Shown here: piece by piece, positions 11,823 through 23,269 of the stretch | Layout of the letters: every line of letters begins with the position of its first letter | Position numbering within the stretch: position 1 is the stretch's first letter | From: Hemerocallis citrina | Lineage: Eukaryota > Streptophyta > Magnoliopsida > Asparagales > Asphodelaceae | Assembly: GCA_017893485.1 (NCBI GenBank) | Contig: CM030360.1 | Coordinates: 18,089,971-18,153,970 of the forward strand | DNA: 64,000 bases | Reading direction: 5' to 3' | Program-made: the position numbers and the translations under genes | The notes under the pieces: generated by a model | Databases searched by the model: none | What the model was told of the DNA's origin: nothing | What the model saw: the letters and a program-made list of their open reading frames with translations, nothing else

Positions 11823-12888
11823 TTTAATAATTTTAAAAAAATAAAATAAAAACTCTGACGTAGGAAGGACTCGAACTTGAAACCTCATTTATATTAGTTA
11901 TGTACGTGCATTGCACATGTTGGTAGATTTACAAATGACACTAAGGTCTTCTTCCATTATAATATCAGAGATTATTTTTGGGCTATCCTTTAATCAAATA
12001 ATAATAATAATAATAATTCCTGACATTGTTAAACATCAGCATCAATAAAACATGCTAGTAAACTGACACTGCAATAAAAAGATTCAAATAGACAGGAAAC
12101 TTGGATTAAAATTTAACTTTAAAATAAACTTTTCATACTATAAGTGAAATAATATGAAAGATGTCAACCAAATATAAATCTTTTTATTCACTTGTTTACA
12201 TCTGGATGATAACTCCTAGCAAGCTTCCAATAAGCTGGCAAGACAAAAAAGAGGGGAAAACCTTAATATTAGTATATAAATTTAAGTAAACAAGGTGAAT
12301 GGCAACAGTGAACAGTATTTGGTGATGCTTCAACCAAGAAATGTAAATGTTGTTTCATTTACGTATAGTTGTTGATGTAATATGTTCTACTCTGTTTGGT
12401 TAATTTTTCATGATGACGCGGTCATCTTTTTAATTTTTGTAAATTAAAAAAAAACAATGTAAATGTTGTTGCTTTAAGTAACAGATCGAAAGAAGTGCAT
12501 TATAACAATGTATATATCATAATGATAGACTCTGGTATTTTCTTATACATATATGAATTTTATTTAAAGAGAAGTGTCAGCCATCTTGAAGATACAATAG
12601 TAAAAGAATAAGGTATGCATTACTCTCAATTACAATTTAAAGGCTGCCAAGTATTAGAAGTTGGTTTGAGTCTACTTGCTATTTGCGACGCGCAAAACGC
12701 AGTCCAAAATATATATAGGCAGTGAGTTTTGAGTCATGTAATTTAAAAACTGATCGATGTAGCTTTAAATAATTCAAGATCGAGAATCAATTGCAACAAG
12801 TTACATGAAACTTCATGTAATTCAACCTTGAATCACCACTGGAAGATTCATAACAAAAACAAAAAATTGAGGGTGACAATTAAAAACA
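11823..12888. other. no gene seen
   Basis: AT-rich intergenic sequence with a short (AAT)n tract near 11998. A tRNA-like B-box sequence on the minus strand near 11860-11890 could be a SINE trace. No coding signal. Confidence 0.5.
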
Positions 12889-13497
12889 TGTTACCAAAAT
12901 GACCCACTTTTTGAAAGTATTTACCACATGAAGTGCCGTCCGACAGCAAAGTGATTTATTTTTGGCTTAAGAAATGTATTGGTTATCTTCGAAATTTACT
13001 GTTTAACCGTCAGATGATTTTTCTTCATATTGAACTACATTTATGTGAAATATTTTGTATACAGTCGTGGGTTATTAGTTGTTGAGGAACTTGTGGTATG
13101 AACTTAGTTTGTGGACCAATAAACACATACTGGTTAATTTTATTTTTTTTTAAATATAGCAAAGGACGGCACATGAAGTAGGGAAATATTGGGACGGCAC
13201 TCGAAGTGCCGTCCAAGGAGGAATTCGTTTTGGGTTTTTGTTTTTTGGGCTTTTTAATTGCAAAAAATTCCTTTATTTTTCAACGGACAGCACTTCTGAC
13301 GCTGATTTTTTTTTTTGGGTGCGACGGCACTCGAAGTGCCGTCGCTCAAATATGGATAATTCTCAAATCGATTCTCATTTATAGCACACGACTGTAGCGA
13401 TTTATCGATAAAATGAATATTTGGCAAATGAGTGCAGCACGTTCTTCAGCCAAATATCCATTTTATCAATATTTGGCAAACGACTACAGATGCTCTA
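12889..13497. mobile_element. MITE-like segment with GACGGCACT hairpins
   Basis: Two perfect 21-nt hairpins, stem GACGGCACT, loop CGA, stem AGTGCCGTC, lie at 13193-13213 and 13323-13343, with decayed halves near 12936 and 13165. The right edge (13480-13497) reads on the minus strand AGAGCATCTGTAGTCG, close to the terminal repeat of the 52669-53370 MITE. Left boundary and superfamily unclear. Confidence 0.5.
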
Positions 13498-13803
13498 AGA
13501 AACTAGTACAAGCAAAGAGGCAAAACATCACATTTTAATGCAAAAAGATAAACGACAGAGTAATTCAACATAACCTGAATCATGAGTTCTAAAATCACTC
13601 TCAGATAGCATAGTACATTGGAGAAATTTCTTTCATCAGCTTTTTTTACAGAATAAAGTCCTTCCAGAACCAAGCAAAGTAATATGAGGAAAAGCAAAAA
13701 AGAAACTTTTTTTTTGACAAACTGCTGCACACTCGTGGTAAAAAGGGAAAGAAAAAACAATACTAGGGTGAAACTTTGAACTCAGTGCCTCTCATGTTGT
13801 TTT

Positions 13804-14232
13804 CTAGCCTTTGTATAGTTGGTTGCCCTCTGGGCTCCATGAGGGATCCAATTCAGGTAGTTGGAAATCATCTGGTTTAAGAGCCAGCGCAAAATCTGGC
13901 AATGTCGGAGCTTTCTCTAAGATCCTGCAATATTCCCTCAAACTCGAAAGTTAAATAGATACATATTACGGTATAAACCACAATAATTTAATGAAAAACT
14001 CGTTGAGTACAAGGTAAAGATCAACTTAGTGTCTTTTGAACTTGATCCCCAGAAGAAATAGCTTTTAGTTTCAACTCACTGTATGCATAATTTTGCTTAA
14101 TTCTTACCATTTATTTTTAGAGGAGGTTTCTAGCATATGCACTGTTGTGTTTTTTAGATAACAGAATGTCATATATTTCACCTTTCCTTATGCATTCCCC
14201 TATATTACCTTGTTGTTTCAGATATATCCCTC
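13804..14232 (-). CDS. two terminal exons of an unrecognised gene (partial)
   Basis: Exon 14209-14232 (24 nt) is flanked on the minus strand by TTGCAG and GTAATA. The last exon, 13804-13924, follows ATTGCAG and ends in TAG. Phases match (AG + G), giving about 48 joined residues ending in ALKPDDFQLPELDPSW, then SPEGNQLYKG. The composition (Pro, Asp, Leu) looks like a real protein tail, but I do not recognise the family. No upstream exon is visible to the right, where the CACTA element begins. It may be a captured fragment or a gene cut by the transposon. Evidence is splice-site geometry and phase only. Confidence 0.35.
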
Positions 14233-14386
14233 CTGCAATCAATTGTGTAGATATGTTTATGAATTAAACCATGGATAACTATTTTGCAATTTACATAATA
14301 AAGCTACTTCAATCTGTCTATTACTTCAGCAAAAGTTCACATTCAATGGACGTGATAGAGAAGCAAAAATTTACACCCTACAAGCG

Positions 14387-15677
14387 ATGGGAAGATCTGC
14401 CAGGGCACGCAAAGCAAAATTGGGGGCAAGCTTAAACAAGAAACCAATTTATAAGAGTCAGAGAGTGGGATGAATTTGTAAAATCAAGAAACAATCCAAA
14501 ATTCAAGGTAAAAAACTATGTATATTATTCTGTTTAACTTGCTATATCGTGTCTTTTATATAAAATTAAATATATTAAAGTACAATTTGTCTTGTAGGCA
14601 AAAAGTGAAAAGTTCAAGGAAATGAGAAATAAACAAACTATCCCTTACCGTGGTGGTCGAAAGGAATTTGCTCGGATAGAATCTGAAATAGTAGTGAGTT
14701 AATTATAAATTATTTTCATTATCTTTATTAAATGTGTTGTTTATAAATTTGATGTTTGCGTTGATTGTATCTGTTTGCTATATAGAAGGAAGAGGGTCCC
14801 ATTTGTCAAGATAAAGTTAGGCTTCGTTGTTGGTATCGAGCATATACAAAAAAGAATGGTGAAGCAGGAAAGCCAGAGGATGTTGATCTCATAGAATGGT
14901 TCTAAAATTGTTTTCACACATAGTTTACCATTAGTTAAATACAGATTCTTATTGTTTAATCATATGTTCATATTAATTTTGTGGTTTGTTTTATTTTCAG
15001 AAAAAGGTGAAAGAAGAACTAGCTTCATTGCCACCCGAGACATCTCACGTAGGCCCCGGTTATGAAGGTGACGCATATTCAAGGGTATTTAACAAGCCTG
15101 AATGACATGGCCGTTTATATGCGATGGGAGCAGGAGCCAACCCATCTAAATTAAGTACGTCGATTGCAACCTCTGCCGAAGTAGTTGAGCTCAGAGGAAA
15201 GGTTGATTCACTTGCTGAAACAGTGAAGGAGTTGACAGCTCTACTTAAAAAGCAAACCAAGTGTAAAAACTCTTACTCAAAGCATAAGAAACATAAGAAA
15301 CATAAGAAGGTAAGAATATTGATTTTCATTTGATAGCTGATTAGATTAAACATAATAGATTTATAATTCATTTTGTTATTTTACAGAGTGTGGTTCAACA
15401 AGAAGAGGATAGTGAGGATGATCTGGAGGAAGAAGATAGTGATGAAGATATGGAGGAAGAAGATAGTGATACTCAAGATGAAGAGGGTAGTGAAGATGAT
15501 GAAGATCATAGCGATAGTGATGATAATATGGATATTGATGGTGAAAATGATAATGACGATGATAGTGATGAGGAGGATGAGGATGAGGATAAGCGCTCAA
15601 AATTGTGTAATCATGATCCATTATCAACTACTAATGCAACTGATACTCCACAGGTAACCCAATACAGTTTTGGTATT

Positions 15678-15745
<68 letters not shown>

Positions 15746-16063
15746 CTTGTAATAACTTTTTTTTATTTTTTCATGTTAGTTGCTCAATGGAAGCATTAAT
15801 CGTAGAAGTAGAAAGTGCGAATTGTTAAACTGGGAGGCACCGACTGAAGTGGTTGCAATTGGGCGATGGGTGACAAATGATCCTGAGGTGGTAGTTCACT
15901 GCGTACCCCTTGGGCAAATGCTTCCAAAGTTTGGGTAGATGAAGTTAGACAACCTTCAGCACCGTTATTTAGGCGAGGTGGTAGTGTAGATACTCTAGAC
16001 GAGGTTATGGGACTTGCAATTGCATGGCCGACTGATCACATCAAGATGTTGGATGCTAACTAG
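14387..16063 (+). pseudogene. CACTA-type transposon protein (Transposase_24, Ptta/En/Spm family)
   Basis: Six exon-like blocks with GT-AG borders: to 14507, 14598-14693, 14786 to about 14904, 15001-15309, 15387-15653 and 15780-16063. Family hallmarks are RGGRKEFARIE (exon 2), the conserved WYRAYTKKNGE-type block (exon 3), ETSHVGPGYEGDAYSRVF and YAMGAGANPSKL followed by a coiled coil (exon 4), an acidic Asp/Glu stretch (exon 5), and the C-terminal block with VWVDEV and AIAWPTDHI (exon 6). Breaks: a one-base shift near 14464, TGA near 15102 where the family has Arg (CGA to TGA), and a shift near 15925. It encodes a DNA-binding accessory-type protein of CACTA elements. The catalytic TNP2-type transposase is not present. 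Confidence 0.8.
15682..15740. repeat. (TA)n microsatellite in a CACTA intron
   Basis: About 29 uninterrupted TA units between exons 5 and 6 of the CACTA pseudogene. Confidence 0.95.
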
Positions 16064-17389
16064 GTACATTACTTTCCTTTTAAAAAATTATACTAGCTTA
16101 GAAATTTCTATGGATACACTTTTAATGAGTTTGGTACTCATTCACTTTATCAATTTCTGTGGATACACTTTTAATATTTCACAAAAAATTCATTATTCTA
16201 GATGAGCTCTTAACATTTTCATTGTTCGCACATGTAACTTCTGCTTAATCGACAAAAAAATTTGTTTGTATCAAGTGAAGGTGAGGATGATATAATGTTT
16301 GTCAGAATCAGTATGGTTTTATGTGGAGGATTGTCGAACAAATAATAGCTGACGATTAATTGCGTTGATACTTGATAGCTATGATGTGCAAATATCTAAA
16401 AAAACTTATTTGCAGTGTATCATCTGGTAATGAGATGCATTTCTAAATAATTTAGACATTATTTAAACCTTTAGTACATTTTTAATTGAAATTCAAAAAT
16501 AAAAAGTACATCTTAAAACATAAAATATATGCACTGTATCATCTGGTAGGATGCATTTCTAAATAATTTAAACATTATTTAAACCTTTAGGACAATGCTG
16601 AAAACCAATTCCCTTTCTTTCCCACCTTGGCATCACTAGCCTGCAATAATATAACAGGTTCTAAGTTCTAAAAATAATTATTCTGAATTTGCTTATATGA
16701 AGTCCTCTATTTAAATTACACTGAAAATTACCCAAGATGTCTATCATTTTGAGAGAAGTGTTTAATCAATAGTACAAATATATTAGGCTGAATGGTTCAA
16801 TATTCTAATGCAAACACTTGATATATAGATTTTGAATTAACCTTATTTGTTCATTTAATGTCAGTTAAACAATATAGTTCTCAACCACAGTTAATGAATA
16901 TAAGTGGGGAAATCGCATTAGGTCCTGAGAAATTTTAGAAACCTTTACATGATAATAAAGTTGCCAGGTTCAGATCCTACAAAGCATGTATTTGAATTCA
17001 TCAACCTAAGATGTGTTAAATATGATATATTTAACATGAATTCTTGCAAGGGAAAAGACACAAAGATGCACGACTTCAAAAATCTTTAAAAATGTCTTGA
17101 AACGTTAACAAAAATGCTTTGGATGCAACACACTCTTTACTCAATTTTACCAAACCGTTATTTTACTTCTAAAATTCTTTTTTATAGTATAACCAGTGCA
17201 TTTGCGCTCTTCAAAAGCAATATCATTTATCATATGAAATATAAGAGCAAAAAAAGTAAAGCTTTCAATGTTTGCATCCTCTGTTATTTCACAAATAAGA
17301 TTTAACCTAAATTTTCTCCCTTAGTTTTAAATTAAGGTGCAGAGTTTGAATTTCTCCAAACATTTTCGGAACATTGAACAAAATTTAGT
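16064..17389. other. CACTA interior, no gene seen
   Basis: AT-rich. A pair of similar blocks near 16425-16470 and 16535-16590 (TGTATCATCTGGTA..., then ...ATTTAAACCTTTAG) is an imperfect local duplication. No convincing exon. Confidence 0.45.
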
Positions 17390-17397
17390 ACTAGAAT

Positions 17398-17617
17398 CAG
17401 GGCCGGCCCTGAGTTCCGGGGGCCCTAGGCGAACTTCCGAAATGGGGCCCCCCCTGCCCCATACATTTAAAAAAAAAAACATGCAAAAAAAATTTTACGC
17501 GCGAAATGCGTGCCTATATTTACAAGGGAAGTTTGAAATTGGAGGCCCCTAAAATCGCGATTTCGGCGGGGGCCCGAGGCGGCCGCCTTGCCCGCCTACA
17601 TATCAGGGCCGGCCCTG
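17398..17617. mobile_element. hAT-type MITE, copy 1 (220 bp)
   Basis: Both ends are CAGGGCCGGCCCTG, itself a palindrome. Perfect 8-bp target duplication ACTAGAAT at 17390-17397 and 17618-17625, as expected for hAT. GC-rich arms flank an A-rich centre. Same family as 22374-22577. Confidence 0.88.
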
Positions 17618-17625
17618 ACTAGAAT

Positions 17626-19249
17626 GCCATTAGAAATCATCTAATAATCTGTTATTCATAATGCTATCGTTATGTCAGCGTTGGCCACTGATATAAGTAT
17701 GCAAGAAAAAAGTGCAAAGCCAAGTGGAAAAGCCACTACCCTTGAATTTTAATAGTCGGCATCTCTAGTAATAGTCTCAGGAGTCCTTTTACCCTTAAAA
17801 GTCAGTAAAACATTCTGCAGCCGGCATTCTGCAGCCGGCATTGAACCAGATCAATAGGATGAGATCTTGATATCAGTATCGAACTCAACGGTGGTTATGT
17901 TATACTAGTACTTGCTGCTACTTGTGTGTCTTTGTACGTTGTTATGATTATATACTCTTTGTGATCAGGTTATTTGTTGATATAATCTGGTTTTTTATGC
18001 TGGCAGCTATGAAGGGTAGTCTCTAGTCTATCAGTTCAACTTATAGTGTGTAGTAAATCGCATGAATAAGAATTTAGTCAAGTTGGTCTTATTTTATGTG
18101 ATAGTACTGTGTCTAGTGTAAATACATTAGCAGAAAATAAACTGGTTGGAGGTATTCAATACTCGATAGATAGCGTGTGCAAATACGACATAAAAGGGAG
18201 ACATATACAGACGAGGTGCAATATATGGAAATAATATAAGAAGAAAAAATACTGATTACTTAACATTTAACAACGAATAAAAACATGAAGCAGCCAACAG
18301 CAAAATCAGGAAATGCACAAAGTATTGATGTCTCTTTAACATAATAGATTTCTCTCACTTTCTGTTATACATGAAATTTATTAAGGAACTAGAGAATTTA
18401 TGATTTCAACATATAAAGAAAGAGGCTTTTTAGTGAACAAACGATCACCTATATCGTTCGAATGCTTAGTTGCTAATTCTTTCATAAAAGCTCACATGAC
18501 AATAGCTGAAAATCAGGGCAGTGGCTGTCGTTATAACATTATGTGGTGTACTCTGATGGCTCGCTGTGATTTGTTATTCTGAAACGATATTCTCGAGCAA
18601 TTATGACTGTTAGATATTATGTTATATATTTAGTTTCATATCAGATTAAGTATTAGTTTAGTATTTTGTTCCCTCCTCTAAATTAACTTTCCCGAATTTT
18701 CGATTTTAACTTTCCCGTTTGGAAAATATTCAACCTCCTTTTATACTTAATGTTTTTCTGCAACTCTCATTTCTTCAACTCTCATTGCAGGTCATGGTCG
18801 CGGGAGTGGGCGAGAAAGAGATCAAAACCGAGGAAGTGAGGACGTGATGGGCCGATGATGAATGGAGGAGGATCTGGAAGGACTTAAATAGTCAACTGTG
18901 TTGCTTTTAGTGTTTTTGGATTAATAAATTGTCTGTTTTGGTATATGCACTTTTTGACATATAGCCCATGGAAAGTCGTACTCTGTATCATGATGGGCTG
19001 ATAACTGTGATTTTCATGTGTTTCATGTGTTTCATGTTTAGATTCAACTAATTGTAGAACATTTTAAAATTATTTTTAGCGAAAGGCTTTGACTATTTGG
19101 TATATGTTCAATTTTGATGTTTTATATATTATATGCATCTGGAGAATTTTCAAAATTTTTCTATGCATCTGTAGATTTTTTTTTGCATACGTCAAAATGA
19201 ATAACGGTTTTAAAATGCTGTTGGAAAAAGAAAAAGAAATTCTTACAAA
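17626..19249. other. CACTA interior, no firm gene
   Basis: AT-rich. A 14-bp direct duplication (ATTCTGCAGCCGGC) lies near 17813-17840. A short Gly/Arg-rich stretch after TTGCAG near 18791 could be a last exon but has no family support. Confidence 0.4.
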
Positions 19250-19697
19250 TGATAGCGTTTTCGAAATGTTATTAAAGACATAGCATTTTCGAAATGGTAT
19301 AAAAACAATAGCGTTTCGACAAACGCTATCGTTTATATAGCGTTTTCAAAATGCTATATATACGATAGCATTTGTCGAAACGCTATGGTATTTATAGCGT
19401 TTCGAAAACGTTATATATGCGATAGCGTTTGTCAAAATGCTAACGTATATATAGCGTTTCGAAAATGCTATATATACGATATAGTTTTCAAAATGCTATA
19501 TATACGATAGCGTTTCGAAAATACTATCGAAATTGCTATCGTATATATAGAGTTTTCGAAATGCTGTACATTTTATAGCGTTTCCAATAAATGCTATGGA
19601 GATACCATAGCGGGGCATTGACAGCATTTGCAAAATGCTGTCATATGTCTTTAACAGCATTTACAAAATGCTATCAAATGGCATATATATTGTAGTG
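19250..19697 (+). mobile_element. CACTA right terminus with subterminal repeats
   Basis: Ends TTGTAGTG (CACTACAA on the other strand), the CACTA hallmark. The preceding 430 bp hold many direct and inverted copies of a 10-15 bp motif around ATAGCGTTTCG/CGAAACGCTAT, typical subterminal transposase-binding repeats. No matching left CACTA end was found between 10 and 19 kb. Confidence 0.75.
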
Positions 19698-19698
19698 T

Positions 19699-19699
<1 letters not shown>

Positions 19700-19746
<47 letters not shown>

Positions 19747-19890
19747 AAATAAATAAAGGAGTTGTTTTTGGGGGATTTGAATTTGAGTTTTGGGGGGAAA
19801 ATATGTTTTGTGAGGCTAGATCTAGGCTTTTGATTTTGAGGGGATTGAATGAGGGCCACTTAATAGATTTCTTGTTTTATTATATAGATA
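19700..19890. repeat. duplicated segment B, copy 1, with (GA)n
   Basis: A (GA) tract of about 43 bp, AATAAATAAA, then GAATTTGAGTTTTGGGGGGA and ATATGTTTTGTGAGG; the same order occurs at 50983-51185, same orientation. It begins three bases after the CACTA end, so it is flanking DNA. Confidence 0.7.
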
Positions 19891-20017
19891 TATGATGTTT
19901 TGTAACTTGTGTTCTTGAAAATTACCATAAGGAAATGCTATTGTTGCTGCTTTTTTTAGTATGAGAGCAAAAAGATAGTGAGTTAATGATGGATGGAAAC
20001 TACTAAAGTCAAACCTG

Positions 20018-20988
20018 TGCCTTATCCGTTGAAAGACGTTAGAGCTCCTGAGATTGAGTCTGGATCCTTGATTGACCTCCTATGATCTGAAATCGACGGT
20101 TGTTGATGCGGCCGTTGGACCTGTAAAACGTCTGAACTACCGGGGGATGGCCCCCAGCGATAGACCCTCCGACGCTCAAGTCAGAATCAGAAAGAGAGAG
20201 AAAGAGTAAAAACTGGTAAATTGTTGATTACCTGGAAACTGAGGAGGGGAAAGAGTATTTATAGACCTGAGAGATATTCTAGAAGCCGAATTGTGGCCGT
20301 CGGATCTTTCATATCTTTCCCCCTGAAGAGATAAGATATCCCTGTGAGAGGATAAGAGAGGAAGCTCCTAGCCATCATGGGCTGGGTGTTTCTCTTAGTG
20401 GACCTAGTCTGTTATTTTTTATGGCCTTGAGAGAAGCCCATGTCTTGGAGTGGGCCCAGGCCTGTAAAATAGGCCTGTGATGGCTAATCTGCCTGTAGAC
20501 GCTTTGAGATCCGTGCAGGGATCATACAGCTCTGATTTGCTATGATTTTTACCATCGTCATAAGCTGCCCACTCTCGGAATGAGATTTTCATGGCTTTCG
20601 GGAAATAGTACATCTTATTTTTTAGAATCTAGCGAATAATCTTAGCAGTCGGAGTGTTCAGAGAAACCTGAAACTGATCTGTGGCTTCTGAAGGCAGTGA
20701 ATATATTCTTTGAATTTTTTCATATTTTTTTCGGATTTTTCCGAATTTTCTGGAATTTTCTGGAAATTTTCTGGGAATTTTTTCATAGTTCTTCGGATTT
20801 CTCCGAATTTTATAGAATGCTCTAAAGTCTAAAAATCACTCTTTCGAATTTTATAATTAATAAATTCAATTTAATTATTTTTTTCGGATTTTTTAATTAT
20901 TTTTCTGAATTTAAATCATTATTTTTGAATTTTTTAATTAATTTTTCGAATTAAAAATGATTTTTAATTGATTTTCTGAATTTATCAA
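20018..20988 (-). repeat. solo LTR, Tat-type Ty3/gypsy
   Basis: On the minus strand it starts TGATAAATTC (one extra T) and ends GATAAGGCA. It has a TATA box (CTATAAATAC), then CTTGAGCGTCGGAGGG, the same promoter/leader wording as the LTR at 56366-56933. ACCTG flanks both sides (20013-20017, 20989-20993), supporting a solo LTR. Alternatively it is the 3' LTR of the antisense Tat element to the right. Confidence 0.6.
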
Positions 20989-21129
20989 ACCTGATACGCT
21001 TTTTAAAGCGATCTGAGGCGGAGATCTGCGATGGGCTCGCATGTTGAGGAGATCTGGCGGTCGAGACGTTTTGATCAGGGGCAAAAATCCTGAAGCGCTT
21101 GATCAAGGGCGGCACGAAGATCTTGGAGA

Positions 21130-21730
21130 TCCAACTGCTTCTGGTGCATCTTCTCCACCCCTTAGCTCGGCCGATGAAATTGCCGAGCTACTTTCATCTC
21201 CTTCGATGCGTAGCTCGGCGACAATCGTAGTAGGCGAGTGCGGAGTTCTGGACGTCGAGCTCTCGCCGAACCATCGAAACTTCGCCGCGGTGGAGCTATG
21301 GTGTGCTTTCCCCGAACTACAGAGTAGTGGGTTTCACCGAGCTATGGGGCTTTTGTATTCTCGCCGAGCTATGGTGGATTCTTCTTCGCCGAGCTATGGC
21401 TCTCAGTATTCCGCCGAGCTATGGCTCCATGGTCTTTTCGTCGAGCTATGAACCTTCGAGCTCTGCTCTCGCGGAGCCATGGTGATCGAGCCATGGCCAT
21501 GCTTCTTGGTCGAGCTGTCAAGGCTTCGCCAAGCTATGGGAGCTCCCTCACCGAGCTATGGTAGCTCATTTTCGCTGAGCTACGGTAGTTCGTTGCCGAG
21601 CTATGATCCCCTTGAGGTTTCGCCGAGCTACGGAGCTCCTGCTTTTCGCCGAGCTACGGCAGTAGCGTGCCTCGCCGAGCTATATATGGAGTTAGCGTGC
21701 CTCGTCGTGCCTCGCCAAGCTATAGACTTA
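21130..21730. repeat. degenerate array of GCCGAGCTATGG
   Basis: About 15 copies of GCCGAGCTATGG or close variants at irregular 20-60 bp spacing. A 9-bp stem TAGCTCGGC/GCCGAGCTA lies near 21162-21190. Reading frames rich in Ser-Tyr-Gly here are by-products of the repeat. Confidence 0.75.
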
Positions 21731-21975
21731 GGATTTTTTTAGAGTTTCGAAGATTTGGGTTCGACCTCTGTTTGGAAGCTTTGTTCTGGGTTTCGATGAA
21801 GCGGAGTGTGATGGGGCTTGACTGAGCGTGATGGCGAAGCAGAGGTGCGGAGTGTAACACTCCGTGTTAAAAAATAAATAAATAAATAATATAAGTATAT
21901 ATATTATGTGTTGAAAGTGAAAATGGGTTGCTGTTGGAATCATGCATGCATGCATGCAAGTTGATTTTGAATGAA

Positions 21976-22148
21976 GAGTAATGCTTTAGCCACTACCAAT
22001 TTCACTACCATTTCCTTCACTACCTTAGGTGGCATACTTCTATTGGAGAGTTCTCCCACCTACTCTATCATCCCCTACCTATTGGAGTGTGCCACCTAAG
22101 GTAGTGAAGAGAAATGTAGTGAAATTGGTAGTGGCTCTAGCATTACTC
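21976..22148. mobile_element. MULE-type MITE, GAGTAATGCT family, copy 1
   Basis: Inverted repeats of about 65 bp starting GAGTAATGCT. Perfect 9-bp target duplication TTGAATGAA (21967-21975, 22149-22157). The empty site is seen in the other LTR of the host element. A related copy lies at 51487-51645. Confidence 0.88.
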
Positions 22149-22373
22149 TTGAATGAATGGTATAAAGGTGATAGGGGCCCACGGGGTGTTACACAGCACA
22201 TATGTGCTGTGTATTAAAAATGATGACATGGCATTTGGAGCATGGGAGGCCACGACAATGGAGTGAACAGCAAAGGTAAGGTATGGAGATATAATCCCAT
22301 ATCGGGAATAATAAGTAATAAAAATATTAATAAATAATAATAGCTAAGGATCAAGAGTCACCTAATCGGTTAA

Positions 22374-22577
22374 CAGGGCCGGCCCTGAGTTCCGGGGGGC
22401 CCTAGGCAAACTTCCGAAATGGGCCCCCCTACCCCATATATATAAAAAAAAAAATTACGCGCGAAATGCATGCCTATATTTACAAGGAAAGTTTGAAATC
22501 GGGGACCCCAAAAATGGCGATTTCGGCGGGGGCCCGAGGTGGCCGCCTTGCTCGCCTACATATCAGGGCCGGCCCTG
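22374..22577. mobile_element. hAT-type MITE, copy 2 (204 bp)
   Basis: Ends CAGGGCCGGCCCTG. Perfect 8-bp duplication TCGGTTAA (22366-22373, 22578-22585). The empty site is present in LTR 2. Close relative of 17398-17617. Confidence 0.9.
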
Positions 22578-22690
22578 TCGGTTAACCAACTTTTGAGAGG
22601 CAGTCTGTGGTGGATAGTTGTACTACATCGTATCTAATTTGTTTTATAAATTGTATAAATTTTCTGCGCTAGGGGCAGGGGCGTTACTAA

Positions 22691-22702
22691 TGGTATCAGA
22701 AC
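22691..22702 (+). other. primer-binding site of the TRIM-like element
   Basis: TGGTATCAGAAC, initiator tRNA-Met type with one change from TGGTATCAGAGC, next to LTR 1. The interior after it carries a tandem 34-bp duplication (22820-22890). Confidence 0.8.
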
Positions 22703-23269
22703 CGACTTTCGACACCGAGTGTGGAGCATGTAGTCGGGCGGTGTACTCAAGGACTGTGGTGTGCCCTCAATTAAATCCGGGACTGTTATTGATCGGGCGG
22801 TGTACTTCGGCATCATAATTAGTCGGGCGGATAGTTCATGATCGGACGTCTGAAGGTTGGGCGGATAGTTCATGATCGGACGTCTGAAGGTTGGGTGTCT
22901 GTAACACCCCGTGTTAAAAAATAAATAAGTATATATATTATGTGTTGAAAGTGAAAATGAGTTGCTGTTGGAATCATGCATGCATGCATGGAATTTTTTC
23001 CCAAAATGACCCTTTTTGCAAAAGTTTTGCCACAAACGACCCTTTTTTTTAATTCCATAAACGCCCCAAAAAGAGAGTGTGGTATAAACCCTCACGCTTT
23101 TTCAAAAAGCGAGTCTTAGGTTTCAGAAAATTGGAAACCTAAGACTCGCTTTTCGAAAAACCGTGAGGGATTATACCACACTTGCTTTTTCAAAAAGCGA
23201 GTCTTGGCCTTCTTTGCCCAGCAACACTCACTTTTTGAAAAAGCGGGGGTAATTAACCCACACTCGCTG

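Larger units (their letters stand above)
21853..22689 (+). repeat. 5' LTR of the TRIM-like element
   Basis: Interrupted by two MITEs (21976-22148 and 22374-22577). Ends GGGGCGTTACTA just before the primer-binding site. Confidence 0.82.

Noticed and set aside
11855..11890. SINE from a tRNA-like B-box (AGTTCGAGTCC on the minus strand)
   Set aside because: No A-box at the right distance and no poly(A) or target duplication.
15376..15627. Minus-strand His/Tyr-rich frame
   Set aside because: Mirror of the acidic exon of the CACTA gene on the plus strand.
18791..18860. Gly/Arg-rich last exon of the CACTA gene
   Set aside because: Only a TTGCAG and about 20 codons; no donor partner or family similarity.
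21041..21742. Open frames rich in Ser-Tyr-Gly as a low-complexity protein gene
   Set aside because: They follow the GCCGAGCTATGG repeat in several frames, with no start context or family match.
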